Shown here piece by piece: positions 17,573 through 26,177 of a stretch of DNA of 64,000 nucleotides. Source of the DNA: Enterococcus avium ATCC 14025 (GTDB lineage: Bacteria; Bacillota; Bacilli; Lactobacillales; Enterococcaceae). The stretch spans positions 414,194-478,193 of the forward strand of contig NZ_KE136363.1 in NCBI RefSeq assembly GCF_000406965.1. The letters run 5' to 3'. Position numbers and translations under genes: made by a program. Each line of letters begins with the position of its first letter. Position 1 is the stretch's first letter. The notes beneath the pieces are model-generated. The model had not been told where the DNA came from, made no database searches, and saw nothing but the letters and a program-made list of their open reading frames with translations.

Positions 17573-17608
17573 AGGACAACTACCGTTAAATATTTAGGTA
17601 GTTGTCCT
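17573..17608 (+). terminator. Second hairpin after the trp attenuator
   Basis: AGGACAACTACC (17573-17584) pairs perfectly with GGTAGTTGTCCT (17597-17608). The T tract after it is weak (TT, then ACTGTTTT), so it may be a back-up terminator or an mRNA end-protecting stem. A tandem hairpin also follows the aro attenuator. Confidence 0.55.
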
Positions 17609-17679
17609 TTACTGTTTTCTAAATCAACTAGCAAATCGAAAAATCATACATTAAAAAACAAAAATCGGAGGAATTTATC

Positions 17680-18693
17680 ATGAAAAATAAAGGGATTATT
17701 GGATCAATCATTGCATTAGCCGTTGTATTAATCGGAGTTTTTGCATATCAAATGGGGTCACGTCAAACGGGCGCGGCAACAGATAATAAAGAAGAACTGA
17801 AAACTGTCGGAATTTTACAATTCATTAGTCATCCATCGTTAGATCAAATCAAAGACGGAGTGATCAAAGGCTTAAAAGATGAAGGCTATGAAGACGGTAA
17901 AAATATCAAAATCGAATTTTTAAACGGTCAAGGCGACCAAAGCAAATTAAACAGTATGAGTCAGCAATTATTAGAAAAAAACTCCGATGTATTAATCGGA
18001 GTTGCAACACCAGCTGCTAAAGCATTGGCAAACGCGACCAGTGATACACCGATTATTATGTCAGCCATCAGCGATCCGATCGGCGCGGGCCTCGTAACAG
18101 ACCTTGAGAAGCCAGGTGGAAATATCACTGGAGTCAATAATTTAACACCGGTTGATCAGCAATTAGATATGGCGATGGAAATGTTTCCAGAGGCGAAAAC
18201 AGTCGGTATGATCTATTCATCTTCAGAAGAAAATTCTAAATCACAAATTGATCGAGCGGAAAAACGCGCAACAAAAGATGGCTTAACCGTGAAGAAATAT
18301 GCAATCAGCTCAAGTAACGATATCGCTCAAATCACACAGCAAGCTTGTCAAGAAACCGACTATTTATACATTCCACAAGACAACACGATCGCCAGTGCTT
18401 TTCAAACGATGATCAATGAATCAGATAAAGCGAAAAAACCAGTATTTGTATCCGTAGACAATATGGTAAAAGAAGGCGGAATTGCAACTGTGGGTCAGAA
18501 TCAATTTGAGCTAGGTGTGGAATCTGGAAAAATGGCGGCAGATGTCCTAAGCGGCAAATCAAAACCCGCATCGACACCAGTCAACGTGATTGATTATGGG
18601 GATATGATTATCAACGAAGACAAAGCGAAAGAATTAGGAATCACGATTCCAGAAAAAATCAAAGAAAAAGCAGAAGTAGTTAAAGGGGAGTAG
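17680..18693 (+). CDS. trpX: TrpX-like ABC transporter substrate-binding protein
   Basis: A 337-aa extracytoplasmic binding protein of the ABC_sub_bind (PF04392) family, held by an uncleaved-looking N-terminal helix (IIGSIIALAVVLIGVFAYQMG) with no lipobox Cys. Family blocks include KTVGILQFISHPSLDQIKDG, VLIGVATPAAKALAN and DYLYIPQDNTIASAF. Relatives in streptococci and enterococci are annotated TrpX. The Trp-rich leader upstream supports tryptophan or a precursor as substrate. The binding protein, permease and ATPase genes are 4 bases apart and form one operon. Confidence 0.88.
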   Translation: MKNKGIIGSIIALAVVLIGVFAYQMGSRQTGAATDNKEELKTVGILQFISHPSLDQIKDGVIKGLKDEGYEDGKNIKIEFLNGQGDQSKLNSMSQQLLEKNSDVLIGVATPAAKALANATSDTPIIMSAISDPIGAGLVTDLEKPGGNITGVNNLTPVDQQLDMAMEMFPEAKTVGMIYSSSEENSKSQIDRAEKRATKDGLTVKKYAISSSNDIAQITQQACQETDYLYIPQDNTIASAFQTMINESDKAKKPVFVSVDNMVKEGGIATVGQNQFELGVESGKMAADVLSGKSKPASTPVNVIDYGDMIINEDKAKELGITIPEKIKEKAEVVKGE

Positions 18694-18697
18694 ACAA

Positions 18698-19579
18698 ATG
18701 GTTATTTCAGCAATCGGACAAGGATTTCTATGGGGGATTTTAGGATTAGGCATTTTCATGACCTATCGCATCTTAAATTTCCCAGATATGACAACAGAAG
18801 GTTCATTTCCGTTAGGCGGTGCAGTCTGTGTAACGGCAATTACAAACGGAGTATCGCCAATTTTTGCGACCCTGTTAGGAATCGTCGCTGGAATGTGCGC
18901 AGGTTTTATTACCGGCATGCTGTATACAAAAGGAAAGATCCCAGTCATTCTTGCTGGAATACTCGTTATGTCGGGATTAAACTCGGTGATGCTGTTTATT
19001 ATGCAAACACCCAATCTTTCTTTATTGAAGCAACCAAAGATCCAAGATTTCTTTACGAATTTAAATCTGCCGGATCATTTTGATATCGTCCTATTAGGGC
19101 TAATCGCAATCATAATTATCGTAGGCCTGCTATTGTTTTTCTTCTTTACTGATTTCGGTCAAGCCTACATCGCGACTGGTGATAATGAAAATATGGCACG
19201 TTCAATTGGTATCAACACTGATCGCATGAAAGTCATTGGACTAACCTTATCAAATGGCGTGATCGCTTTATCAGGTGCGCTAATTGCCCAAAATGACGGT
19301 TATGCCGATATCGGTAAAGGTGTTGGTGTGATTGTTATCGGTTTGGCTTCAATCATCATCGGTGAAGTCTTATATGGAGAAGTAACTTTCATTGAACGGT
19401 TAGTTGCGATTGTTTTAGGTAGTATCATCTATCAATTATTAATTTTAGTTATCATTAAAGCTGGTTTAGATACCACCTATTTGAAGATTTTCTCATCAAT
19501 CATTTTGGCACTATGCTTGATGATTCCGCGCTTAAAAGAAGCCTTGAATTTGAAGACTGGATTAGAGAAGGAGGAGTAA
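18698..19579 (+). CDS. ABC transporter permease of the tryptophan-type system
   Basis: A 293-aa membrane protein with eight or nine hydrophobic segments, of the branched-chain-type permease family (PF02653) that accompanies ABC_sub_bind binding proteins. GLGIFMTYRILNFPDMTTEGSFPLGGAV near the N-terminus and ATGDNENMARSIGINTDRMK in the cytoplasmic loop that contacts the ATPase are typical. It is called TrpY in some streptococcal annotations. It lies 4 bases after trpX and ends 4 bases before the ATPase. Confidence 0.9.
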   Translation: MVISAIGQGFLWGILGLGIFMTYRILNFPDMTTEGSFPLGGAVCVTAITNGVSPIFATLLGIVAGMCAGFITGMLYTKGKIPVILAGILVMSGLNSVMLFIMQTPNLSLLKQPKIQDFFTNLNLPDHFDIVLLGLIAIIIIVGLLLFFFFTDFGQAYIATGDNENMARSIGINTDRMKVIGLTLSNGVIALSGALIAQNDGYADIGKGVGVIVIGLASIIIGEVLYGEVTFIERLVAIVLGSIIYQLLILVIIKAGLDTTYLKIFSSIILALCLMIPRLKEALNLKTGLEKEE

Positions 19580-19583
19580 TTGT

Positions 19584-20366
19584 ATGAACGCTGTAGAAGT
19601 AAAAAATGCCAGCAAAACCATCAGTAATGGCATCAATGATAAACGCAAGATTTTAAATAATGTCAGCTTAACGATCGCTCCTGGGGAATTCGTTACAGTC
19701 TTGGGGGGAAATGGTGCAGGAAAGAGTACACTATTTAACAGCATTTCCGGCAGTCTGCAATTGGACAATGGAACAGTTTCGGTGATGGGCAAGGATTTAA
19801 CTAAGCTTTCTGAAGAACAACGAGCGACCTCGATTGCCCGAGTCTTTCAGGACCCAAAAATGGGGACCGCTCCTCGTTTGACCGTGGCAGAAAACTTAGG
19901 TTTAGCAGAAAAACGTGGACAAAAACGCCGTTTGCGGCAACGCCAGCTGAATCAAAAGAAAGAAATGTATCGCGAACTTTGCCAACTGATCGGAAATGGG
20001 CTAGAAAATCATCTCGATACACCAACAGGCTTCCTTTCTGGCGGACAGCGTCAAGCGTTAAGTTTATTGATGGCAACAATCACAAAACCAGATTTACTAT
20101 TACTAGATGAACATACAGCTGCACTTGATCCGAAAACCGCGAAGCAATTAATGCTTTTGACCGATCAACGAATCAAGGAAGAAAATCTCACCTGTTTAAT
20201 GGTCACCCATAAAATGGAGGATGCATTGCATTACGGCGATCGCGTGATCGTGATGGAAAAAGGGGAGATCATTAAGGATATCAGTGGCAAAGAGAAGAAA
20301 CGCATGACATTGGCGGATCTATTCCTGCTATTTGAAGAGAGTGACGCAGTAGCTGAAGTAATGTAA
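19584..20366 (+). CDS. ABC transporter ATPase of the tryptophan-type system
   Basis: A 260-aa nucleotide-binding protein with Walker A GGNGAGKS (residues 41-48), signature LSGGQRQALSLL near residue 151, Walker B LLLLDEHTAAL and the switch His in CLMVTHKME. In the signal region an Arg/Lys-rich stretch (KRGQKRRLRQRQLNQKK) follows the Q loop. It is called TrpZ in some streptococcal annotations. It is the last gene of the transporter operon. No strong terminator separates it from the aro promoter 35 bases later, so some readthrough into the aro leader is possible. Confidence 0.92.
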   Translation: MNAVEVKNASKTISNGINDKRKILNNVSLTIAPGEFVTVLGGNGAGKSTLFNSISGSLQLDNGTVSVMGKDLTKLSEEQRATSIARVFQDPKMGTAPRLTVAENLGLAEKRGQKRRLRQRQLNQKKEMYRELCQLIGNGLENHLDTPTGFLSGGQRQALSLLMATITKPDLLLLDEHTAALDPKTAKQLMLLTDQRIKEENLTCLMVTHKMEDALHYGDRVIVMEKGEIIKDISGKEKKRMTLADLFLLFEESDAVAEVM

Positions 20367-20400
20367 AAAGAGTTTTTTTACAGAAAATTAGAATAATGGG

Positions 20401-20429
20401 TTGACTTATTAGAAAAACAAATCTATACT
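20401..20429 (+). promoter_or_regulatory. Promoter of the aro leader and operon
   Basis: TTGACT (20401-20406), a 17-base spacer and TATACT (20424-20429), 34 bases before the leader ATG. Confidence 0.82.
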
Positions 20430-20463
20430 AAGTTCAATCTTAAATCAGTTTGGAGCGAATTTT

Positions 20464-20526
20464 ATGAATAAGAATAAGAGTACGCACACACAACTGAATA
20501 ATTATTACTTTAGCTATTTTAGATAG
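20464..20526 (+). CDS. Tyrosine/phenylalanine leader peptide, 20 aa
   Basis: A short frame (ATG 20464, TAG 20524-20526) with GGAG just upstream ends in QLNNYYFSYFR, with three Tyr and two Phe among the last seven residues. It mirrors the Trp leader 3 kb upstream, where QLNS precedes WQNWRR. The stop codon again touches the first RNA segment of an attenuator. It would sense Tyr and Phe, the end products of the operon it precedes. Confidence 0.9.
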   Translation: MNKNKSTHTQLNNYYFSYFR

Positions 20527-20641
20527 GTTTGTGTTCATGGTTCATGGATGCAAACGACAACAAGTTTGTATCTATGATGGCTAAGGATTTTAAGTTCGAC
20601 TTAACGCCACATAGATGAAAATCTATAGTGGCTTTTCTTTT
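20527..20641 (+). promoter_or_regulatory. Five-segment transcription attenuator of the aro operon
   Basis: Segment 1 (20527-20539) pairs with segment 2 (20543-20555, 13 bp with three wobbles). Segment 2 pairs instead with segment 3 (20564-20576, 13 bp with two wobbles). Segment 3 (20571-20581) pairs with segment 4 (20606-20615, 10 bp, one bulge). Segment 4 pairs with segment 5 (20622-20632) to give a bulged terminator followed by TTTTCTTTT. The order and spacing match the trp attenuator, and TTGTATCTATG in segment 3 is identical in both. The mechanism is inferred as for trp: stalling leaves segment 1 free and allows readthrough. Confidence 0.82.
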
Positions 20642-20661
20642 GGTATTTTTTTGGGAGACTA

Positions 20662-20696
20662 GGCTCATTGTAGATTTTCTACAGTGGGCCTTTTTT
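20662..20696 (+). terminator. Second terminator in the aro leader
   Basis: GGCTCATTGTA (20662-20672) pairs with TACAGTGGGCC (20680-20690, two wobbles), followed by TTTTTT. It follows the attenuator terminator by about 20 bases and may strengthen termination. Confidence 0.75.
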
Positions 20697-20772
20697 GTCA
20701 GTCCAACTTTTCGCAGAATTTTGAGTTTGATGAAAATTAATAGTATCAAAAATCAATTTTCGAACAAGAAAT

Positions 20773-20860
20773 TTAGTTGGATGATAGGCGTACGAGAATA
20801 AGTTCATTTTTCTCGGTTTTAGAAAAATGAACTTCCATAAGTCGAGCTAGCTGCGAGTCA
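20773..20860 (+). repeat. Dispersed hairpin repeat, copy 1 (upstream of aroE)
   Basis: An imperfect repeat of about 85 bp centred on a perfect 14-bp inverted repeat (AAGTTCATTTTTCT / AGAAAAATGAACTT). Shared flanks are TTAGTTGGATG on the left and CATAAGT-GAGCTAGCTG on the right. Related copies lie at 31291-31376 and, inverted, 44512-44599. This copy ends about 40 bases before aroE. Confidence 0.7.
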
Positions 20861-20901
20861 GATCAAGCAACACAAAAAGAAAAATGAAGGAGTGAGGAAA
20901 G

Positions 20902-21780
20902 ATGGAAAATGAAATTTCAGGAAAGACACGATTAGCCGGGCTATATGCACTGCCTGCAAGACACAGCTTTTCACCGATCATGCACACAACAGCGTTTCAA
21001 GCAACAGGGGTGGATGCAGTTTATCTAAGCTTCGATGTTCAGCCAGGAAGACTCGGCGAAAGTATTCAAGCCATTCGTGATCTTGAAATGTTGGGAGTCA
21101 ATTTATCGATGCCTCACAAGATGGAAGCTGTCAAACATATGGACGAGCTTAGTCAGGCCGCTCGATTAATTGGAGCGATCAATACCATTGTAAATCAAGA
21201 TGGGAAGCTGATCGGACACATTACAGACGGAATTGGCTGTATGGAAAGCCTGAAACAAAACAAAATTGACATCATCGGCAAAAGAATGACGATTCTTGGA
21301 GCTGGTGGAGCGGCGACTGCCATAATCACCCAAGCGGCGATTGATGGAGTAGCAGCCATTGATGTTTTTAACATCAAAGATGATTTCTATCAAAAAATTG
21401 AACCAAAGCTGGCAATGATCGCAGAGGAAACCAACTGTCAAATCCAACTGCACGATTTAGCGGATGAAAAGCAATTAGCTGATGCGTTAGCCACGAGCAG
21501 TTTGTTAGTCAACGCAACCAATATTGGTATGGCACCTAACATCGATCAAATGCCAATTCCAGATGAAAAAGTATTAAGAAAAGATTTGCCAGTTTTCGAT
21601 GTCATCTATCATCCTGGTGAAACAAAACTTTTAAAAGCTGCGAAGGCGACTGGAGCAACTGCTGTTAATGGCTTAGGAATGCTGTTATTCCAAGGAGCTG
21701 CCGCCTTTAAATTATGGACAGGCAAGGAAATGCCAGTCGATCAAATCCAACCGTTATTGGAAAACGAAATTAAAAAATAA
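20902..21780 (+). CDS. aroE: Shikimate dehydrogenase
   Basis: NADPH-dependent reduction of 3-dehydroshikimate to shikimate. The 292-aa protein has the substrate motif RHSFSPIMHTTAF near the N-terminus, the catalytic Lys/Asp region NLSMPHKMEAVKHMDELSQAARLIGAINTIV, the nucleotide loop ILGAGGAATAI (about residues 131-141) and the C-terminal GLGMLLFQGAAAFKLWTGKEMP. It is the first gene of an eight-gene shikimate operon, preceded by GGAGTGAGG. The enzyme for 3-dehydroquinate dehydratase (aroD) is not in this operon. Confidence 0.96.
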   Translation: MENEISGKTRLAGLYALPARHSFSPIMHTTAFQATGVDAVYLSFDVQPGRLGESIQAIRDLEMLGVNLSMPHKMEAVKHMDELSQAARLIGAINTIVNQDGKLIGHITDGIGCMESLKQNKIDIIGKRMTILGAGGAATAIITQAAIDGVAAIDVFNIKDDFYQKIEPKLAMIAEETNCQIQLHDLADEKQLADALATSSLLVNATNIGMAPNIDQMPIPDEKVLRKDLPVFDVIYHPGETKLLKAAKATGATAVNGLGMLLFQGAAAFKLWTGKEMPVDQIQPLLENEIKK

Positions 21781-21801
21781 AAAGTGAAGGAAGTTATTAT
21801 T

Positions 21802-22842
21802 ATGATCTTAATTATTAAAAAAGGAATTCAAGAATCAGAATTATTCCCAATTTTATCTCGTATCAAAGAAGAAGGGTTAGGCGTACAAATCAATCATGGG
21901 AAAGATCGTTTAGTTCTTGGTCTTTTAGGAGATCCAAAGATTATCCAGAATGTACCATTCCAAGCCTACAGTGTAGTTGAACGTGCAGTGGCGATTTCAA
22001 ATACCTACAAGATCACATCAAGAGAATTCCATCCACAAGATACAGTCGTTGACGTTGACGGAGTAAAAATTGGTGACGGCAGTTTCGTAACGATGGCTGG
22101 TCCTTGTTCTGTTGAAGGCGAAGAACAAATTATGGAAACAGCACGGATGGCAAAAGCTGGCGGAGCGAAAATTTTACGCGGCGGTGCTTACAAACCACGG
22201 ACTTCTCCATACGCTTTCCAAGGATTAGGTGAAGAAGGCTTGAAGATCATGCGTAAAGCCGCTGACGCTCATGACTTGAAGGTGATTACAGAGGTGATGG
22301 ATGAAGCCCATATCGATGTTGTATGTCAATACGCCGACATTATCCAAATTGGTGCTCGCAACATGCAAAACTTCCGTCTATTAGAAGCAGTTGGTAAAAC
22401 TGGCAAACCAATTGGCTTGAAGCGTGGGATCTCAGGTACGATCCAAGAATGGTTAAACGCCGCTGAATACATTGCTGTTCAAGGCAATTCAAACATCATC
22501 TTCATTGAACGAGGCATTCGAACTTACGAAACAGCTACACGAAACACATTTGATCTAAGTGCTGTGCCATTGATTAAAAAATTGAGTCACTTCCCAATTA
22601 TCGTTGACCCAAGTCATGGTACAGGTGTTTGGGACTTAGTTGCACCAATGGCTCGCGCCGGAGTAGCAGCTGGAGCTGATGGAATGATCGTGGAGATTCA
22701 TCCAGACCCATTACACGCTTGGTCTGATGGAGAACAATCACTGAATGAGAAAAATTACCTGCAAATGATGAGTGAAGTTGAAGTTATGGTTGATGCAATG
22801 AAAAAAATCAAAGACTTAAACAAAGAAACGTCACTTATCTAA
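21802..22842 (+). CDS. aroF: 3-deoxy-7-phosphoheptulonate (DAHP) synthase, AroG/AroA(Bsu) type
   Basis: Condenses phosphoenolpyruvate and erythrose 4-phosphate, the first step of the pathway. From ATG 21802 (AAGGAAG 8 bases upstream; the in-frame GTG at 21784 is rejected) it has 346 aa. Residues 1 to about 70 form the ferredoxin-like regulatory domain (MILIIKKGIQESELFPILSRIKEEG) found in Thermotoga-type enzymes that respond to Tyr or Phe. The barrel follows, with MAGPCSVEGEEQ, RGGAYKPRTSPYAFQG and VDPSHGTG. Feedback by Tyr/Phe is inferred from the family. It would add enzyme-level control to the Tyr/Phe attenuator. Confidence 0.94.
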   Translation: MILIIKKGIQESELFPILSRIKEEGLGVQINHGKDRLVLGLLGDPKIIQNVPFQAYSVVERAVAISNTYKITSREFHPQDTVVDVDGVKIGDGSFVTMAGPCSVEGEEQIMETARMAKAGGAKILRGGAYKPRTSPYAFQGLGEEGLKIMRKAADAHDLKVITEVMDEAHIDVVCQYADIIQIGARNMQNFRLLEAVGKTGKPIGLKRGISGTIQEWLNAAEYIAVQGNSNIIFIERGIRTYETATRNTFDLSAVPLIKKLSHFPIIVDPSHGTGVWDLVAPMARAGVAAGADGMIVEIHPDPLHAWSDGEQSLNEKNYLQMMSEVEVMVDAMKKIKDLNKETSLI

Positions 22843-22858
22843 TCAGGGGGAAACGTTC

Positions 22859-23917
22859 ATGGAAATTGTTCTACCAGAAAAAACTTACGAAATTATCGTA
22901 CGACGCCATGCCTTAGATTCCGTCGGTGAATGGATCGCCTCACTTTGGCAAAACAAAAAAATCGCGATTATCAGTGATGAGAATGTTTATCCCATCTACG
23001 GTGAAAAAATCTTTCAGCAGTTAACAAACTACGAGGTCTGTCACTATGCCGTACCAGCTGGTGAAAGCAGCAAATCTCTAACCATGGCTAATAATCTTTA
23101 TGAATTTCTAGCCGATCAACAATTCACCCGCAGCGATGCCATCATCGCTCTGGGTGGCGGGGTAGTTGGAGATTTAGCCAGTTTCGTAGCATCCACTTAT
23201 ATGAGAGGAATTGCTTTTGTTCAGATCCCAACCTCGTTATTGGCGCAAGTCGATTCTAGTATTGGCGGGAAGACAGCAGTCAATTCAAGTAAAGCCAAGA
23301 ATATGATCGGAACCTTTGCACAGCCGGATGGGGTCATGATCGATCCAGAGACCTTGAACTCTTTACCCGAGTTACGCGTACGTGAAGGTATCGCGGAAAT
23401 CATTAAATGTGGCGCGATCAGCGACGCTTCACTATGGCAAGACCTTCAGAAACTAACAGGAGTCCAAGATCTGCTGGAGCATAGTGAAGCGATCATTTCA
23501 AAGGCGCTAAACGTGAAAAAAACCGTCGTGGAAGAGGACGAATTTGATAATGGTTCCCGACTACTGCTGAACTTTGGACATACTATCGGACACGCGATTG
23601 AAAACACTGCCGGCTATGGAAAAATTAGCCACGGTGAAGCGGTCGCGATCGGCATGGTACAAATTTCTCGAGCTGCGGAAACAAAAGGACTTTCACCGAA
23701 GGGTATCACAGATGAAATCAAGACGATGAATCAAAAATACGGGTTACCGAATGCTTATCAGCCGTGGGAAGCGGAGAAATTTTATTCCGCAATTACCCAT
23801 GATAAGAAAGCCCGAGGTGATAGTTTAAACATCATCTTGCTAGATGAAATCGGTCAAGCCCGCATTCAAAAAATCAAATTAACTGAAATCAAGGACTTTT
23901 TAATAGAAGGGAAGTAG
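22859..23917 (+). CDS. aroB: 3-dehydroquinate synthase
   Basis: NAD- and metal-dependent ring closure of DAHP. The 352-aa protein carries VPAGESSKSL, the nucleotide motif ALGGGVVGDLASFVASTYMRG, QIPTSLLAQVDSSIGGKTAVN, and the metal-binding His block LLNFGHTIGHAIEN followed by ISHGEAVAIGM. It begins with ATG 22859 after GGGGG and ends 6 bases before aroC. Confidence 0.96.
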   Translation: MEIVLPEKTYEIIVRRHALDSVGEWIASLWQNKKIAIISDENVYPIYGEKIFQQLTNYEVCHYAVPAGESSKSLTMANNLYEFLADQQFTRSDAIIALGGGVVGDLASFVASTYMRGIAFVQIPTSLLAQVDSSIGGKTAVNSSKAKNMIGTFAQPDGVMIDPETLNSLPELRVREGIAEIIKCGAISDASLWQDLQKLTGVQDLLEHSEAIISKALNVKKTVVEEDEFDNGSRLLLNFGHTIGHAIENTAGYGKISHGEAVAIGMVQISRAAETKGLSPKGITDEIKTMNQKYGLPNAYQPWEAEKFYSAITHDKKARGDSLNIILLDEIGQARIQKIKLTEIKDFLIEGK

Positions 23918-23923
23918 TCATTT

Positions 23924-25084
23924 ATGCGTTACTTAACAGCTGGAGAATCTCATGGACCAGAATTAACTACAATTATTGAAGGTGTTCCAGCAGGACTAAC
24001 ACTTTCCGTTGAAGCCATCAATCAAGAATTAGCTCGCAGACAAGGCGGGTATGGACGCGGTGGCCGAATGAAGATCGAAAAAGATCAGGTTCGCATCACA
24101 TCAGGCGTACGACATGGGAAGACATTAGGTTCACCCATCACCATGATCGTAGAAAACCGTGACTGGAAAAATTGGCAGAAAGTCATGTCGGTTGAACCAG
24201 TCGAAGAAAAAGCGGAAAAATTACGTCGAGTAGCAAAACCACGTCCAGGACACGCCGATCTCGTTGGGGGCATAAAATACCATCACAGCGACTTACGAAA
24301 TGTTTTGGAACGATCATCTGCTCGTGAAACAACGATGCGAGTAGCTGTCGGCGCACTGGCGAAACAAATCTTAGCTGCTATAGATATCGAGATCGCCAGC
24401 CATGTGGCCATACTAGGTGGCATAGAAGCTACCGTACCAGAAAAAATGAGTGTATCGGAAATTCAATCCAAAACAGCTACTTCTGAAGTAAACATGGTAG
24501 ACGAAACGGTTGAAGAAGCGGTCAAAGAATTAATCGATCAAACCAAAAAAGCCGGGGATACCATCGGTGGAGTTGTCGAAGTAAGGACCGACAATGTTCC
24601 CGCAGGTCTTGGCAGCTATGTCCAATGGGATCGCAAGCTTGATGGCAAGATCGCGCAAATCATGTTAAGCATTAATGCCTTTAAAGGCGTTGAGTTCGGT
24701 ATTGGATTTGAAGCAGCACACCAACCAGGTTCAAAGGTTATGGATGAGATCGTTTGGAATAACGGCTACAGTCGGACAAGTAATCATCTTGGCGGGTTCG
24801 AAGGTGGGATGACCAATGGTGAACAAATCATCGTACGCGGCGTTATGAAGCCGATTCCTACACTATACAAACCATTAATGAGTGTCGATATTGACACCAA
24901 AGAACCATATAAAGCCAGCGTTGAACGTTCCGATAGCACAGCTGTTCCCGCGGCATCTGTCGTAGCAGAGCATGTGGTGGCAACCGTTCTTGCAGAAGAA
25001 ATTTTAGAAAAATTCTCGTCAGATACCATTGATGAGCTGCAACAAGCAGTAGCAGAATACCGTGAAGCTATCAAAAACTTTTAA
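23924..25084 (+). CDS. aroC: Chorismate synthase
   Basis: FMN-dependent conversion of EPSP to chorismate. The 386-aa protein starts [25 protein letters not shown] and contains the family signatures [51 protein letters not shown]-type sequence, and [18 protein letters not shown]. Length and order are normal. tyrA starts 16 bases after its stop. Confidence 0.97.
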   Translation: MRYLTAGESHGPELTTIIEGVPAGLTLSVEAINQELARRQGGYGRGGRMKIEKDQVRITSGVRHGKTLGSPITMIVENRDWKNWQKVMSVEPVEEKAEKLRRVAKPRPGHADLVGGIKYHHSDLRNVLERSSARETTMRVAVGALAKQILAAIDIEIASHVAILGGIEATVPEKMSVSEIQSKTATSEVNMVDETVEEAVKELIDQTKKAGDTIGGVVEVRTDNVPAGLGSYVQWDRKLDGKIAQIMLSINAFKGVEFGIGFEAAHQPGSKVMDEIVWNNGYSRTSNHLGGFEGGMTNGEQIIVRGVMKPIPTLYKPLMSVDIDTKEPYKASVERSDSTAVPAASVVAEHVVATVLAEEILEKFSSDTIDELQQAVAEYREAIKNF

Positions 25085-25100
25085 GAGAGAGGGTACGTCT

Positions 25101-26174
25101 ATGAGAAAGAAAGTGTTCGTCTTAGGACTTGGTTTAATCGGCGCTTCACTTTGCAGAGCAATTAAAAATTCAACGATCGAGTTGTTCGGCTGGGATTATT
25201 CACCTGAAACTCGTGAAATCGCTCGTGAAGTTGAACTGGTTGATCACATTGCTTCTATTGAAAGAGCACCTGAGATGGATGTCATCATTTTAGCCGTACC
25301 CGTTCTATCTACACTGCACTATCTACATGAGTTGGCACGTTTGCCGCTAAAAGAGTCAGTGATTGTTACTGATACCGGCAGCACCAAAAATGAAGTCATG
25401 AAATTGGCGCAGAATCTGCCGTTTACTTTCATCGGCGGACATCCAATGGCAGGCTCACATAAATCAGGCGTCAAGGCAGGGAATCCGAATCTTTTTGAAG
25501 AAGCTTACTACATTTTGACACCACCTGAAGGAGCAGATGTTGATCCCTTAATGGAATTACTAGAACCGACGCGGGCAAAATTTGTTGTGATCGAACCTGA
25601 TTCTCACGATGAGATCGTAGGTGTTTTGAGTCATTTACCACACATCGTGGCATCAGGTTTGGTAAAAATGAGTGATCAACTAACAGAAGAGCATCCACGA
25701 GCAACACAGCTCGCAGCTGGAGGTTTTCGTGACATTACGCGAATTGCTTCATCCGATCCGCAAATGTGGACAGATATTTTATTAACCAATCGTGAAATTT
25801 TACTAGATTTAATTACCAACTGGCAGGATGAAATGTCCAAAATCCGTGAGAGCTTAGTTCAGGAAGACCAGCCAGCAATCTACGACTTTTTTAGTCAGGC
25901 AAAGCATTCTCGCGATCATTTACCAACCAAAGACCACGGGGTCATTCCGGCATTCTACGATCTTTACATCGACATTCCAGATATCGCCGGAGCAATCGCT
26001 AAAGTAATGACTATCATAAGTGAAGCCAATATCTCTATTATCAATTTGAAAATCCAAGAAACGCGCGAAGATATTTTCGGCGTTTTAGAGCTTTCTTTTA
26101 AAAATCAAGCAGACTTGGAAAAAGGGCAGTTGTTAATTGAAGAAGCAGATTTTCGGTGTCGCAGAAGGAGCTAA
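25101..26174 (+). CDS. tyrA: Prephenate dehydrogenase with C-terminal ACT domain
   Basis: Oxidises prephenate to 4-hydroxyphenylpyruvate for tyrosine. From ATG 25101 (GAGAGGG upstream; an earlier in-frame ATG at 25062 lies inside aroC) it has 357 aa. The NAD loop VLGLGLIGAS is at residues 6-15, and the catalytic region includes FIGGHPMAGSHKSGV. Residues from about 285 form an ACT domain (DLYIDIPDIAGAIAKVMTIISEANISIINLKIQET), expected to bind Tyr for feedback inhibition. The last residues (FRCRRRS) are unusually basic. Confidence 0.95.
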   Translation: MRKKVFVLGLGLIGASLCRAIKNSTIELFGWDYSPETREIAREVELVDHIASIERAPEMDVIILAVPVLSTLHYLHELARLPLKESVIVTDTGSTKNEVMKLAQNLPFTFIGGHPMAGSHKSGVKAGNPNLFEEAYYILTPPEGADVDPLMELLEPTRAKFVVIEPDSHDEIVGVLSHLPHIVASGLVKMSDQLTEEHPRATQLAAGGFRDITRIASSDPQMWTDILLTNREILLDLITNWQDEMSKIRESLVQEDQPAIYDFFSQAKHSRDHLPTKDHGVIPAFYDLYIDIPDIAGAIAKVMTIISEANISIINLKIQETREDIFGVLELSFKNQADLEKGQLLIEEADFRCRRRS

Positions 26175-26177
26175 CAA

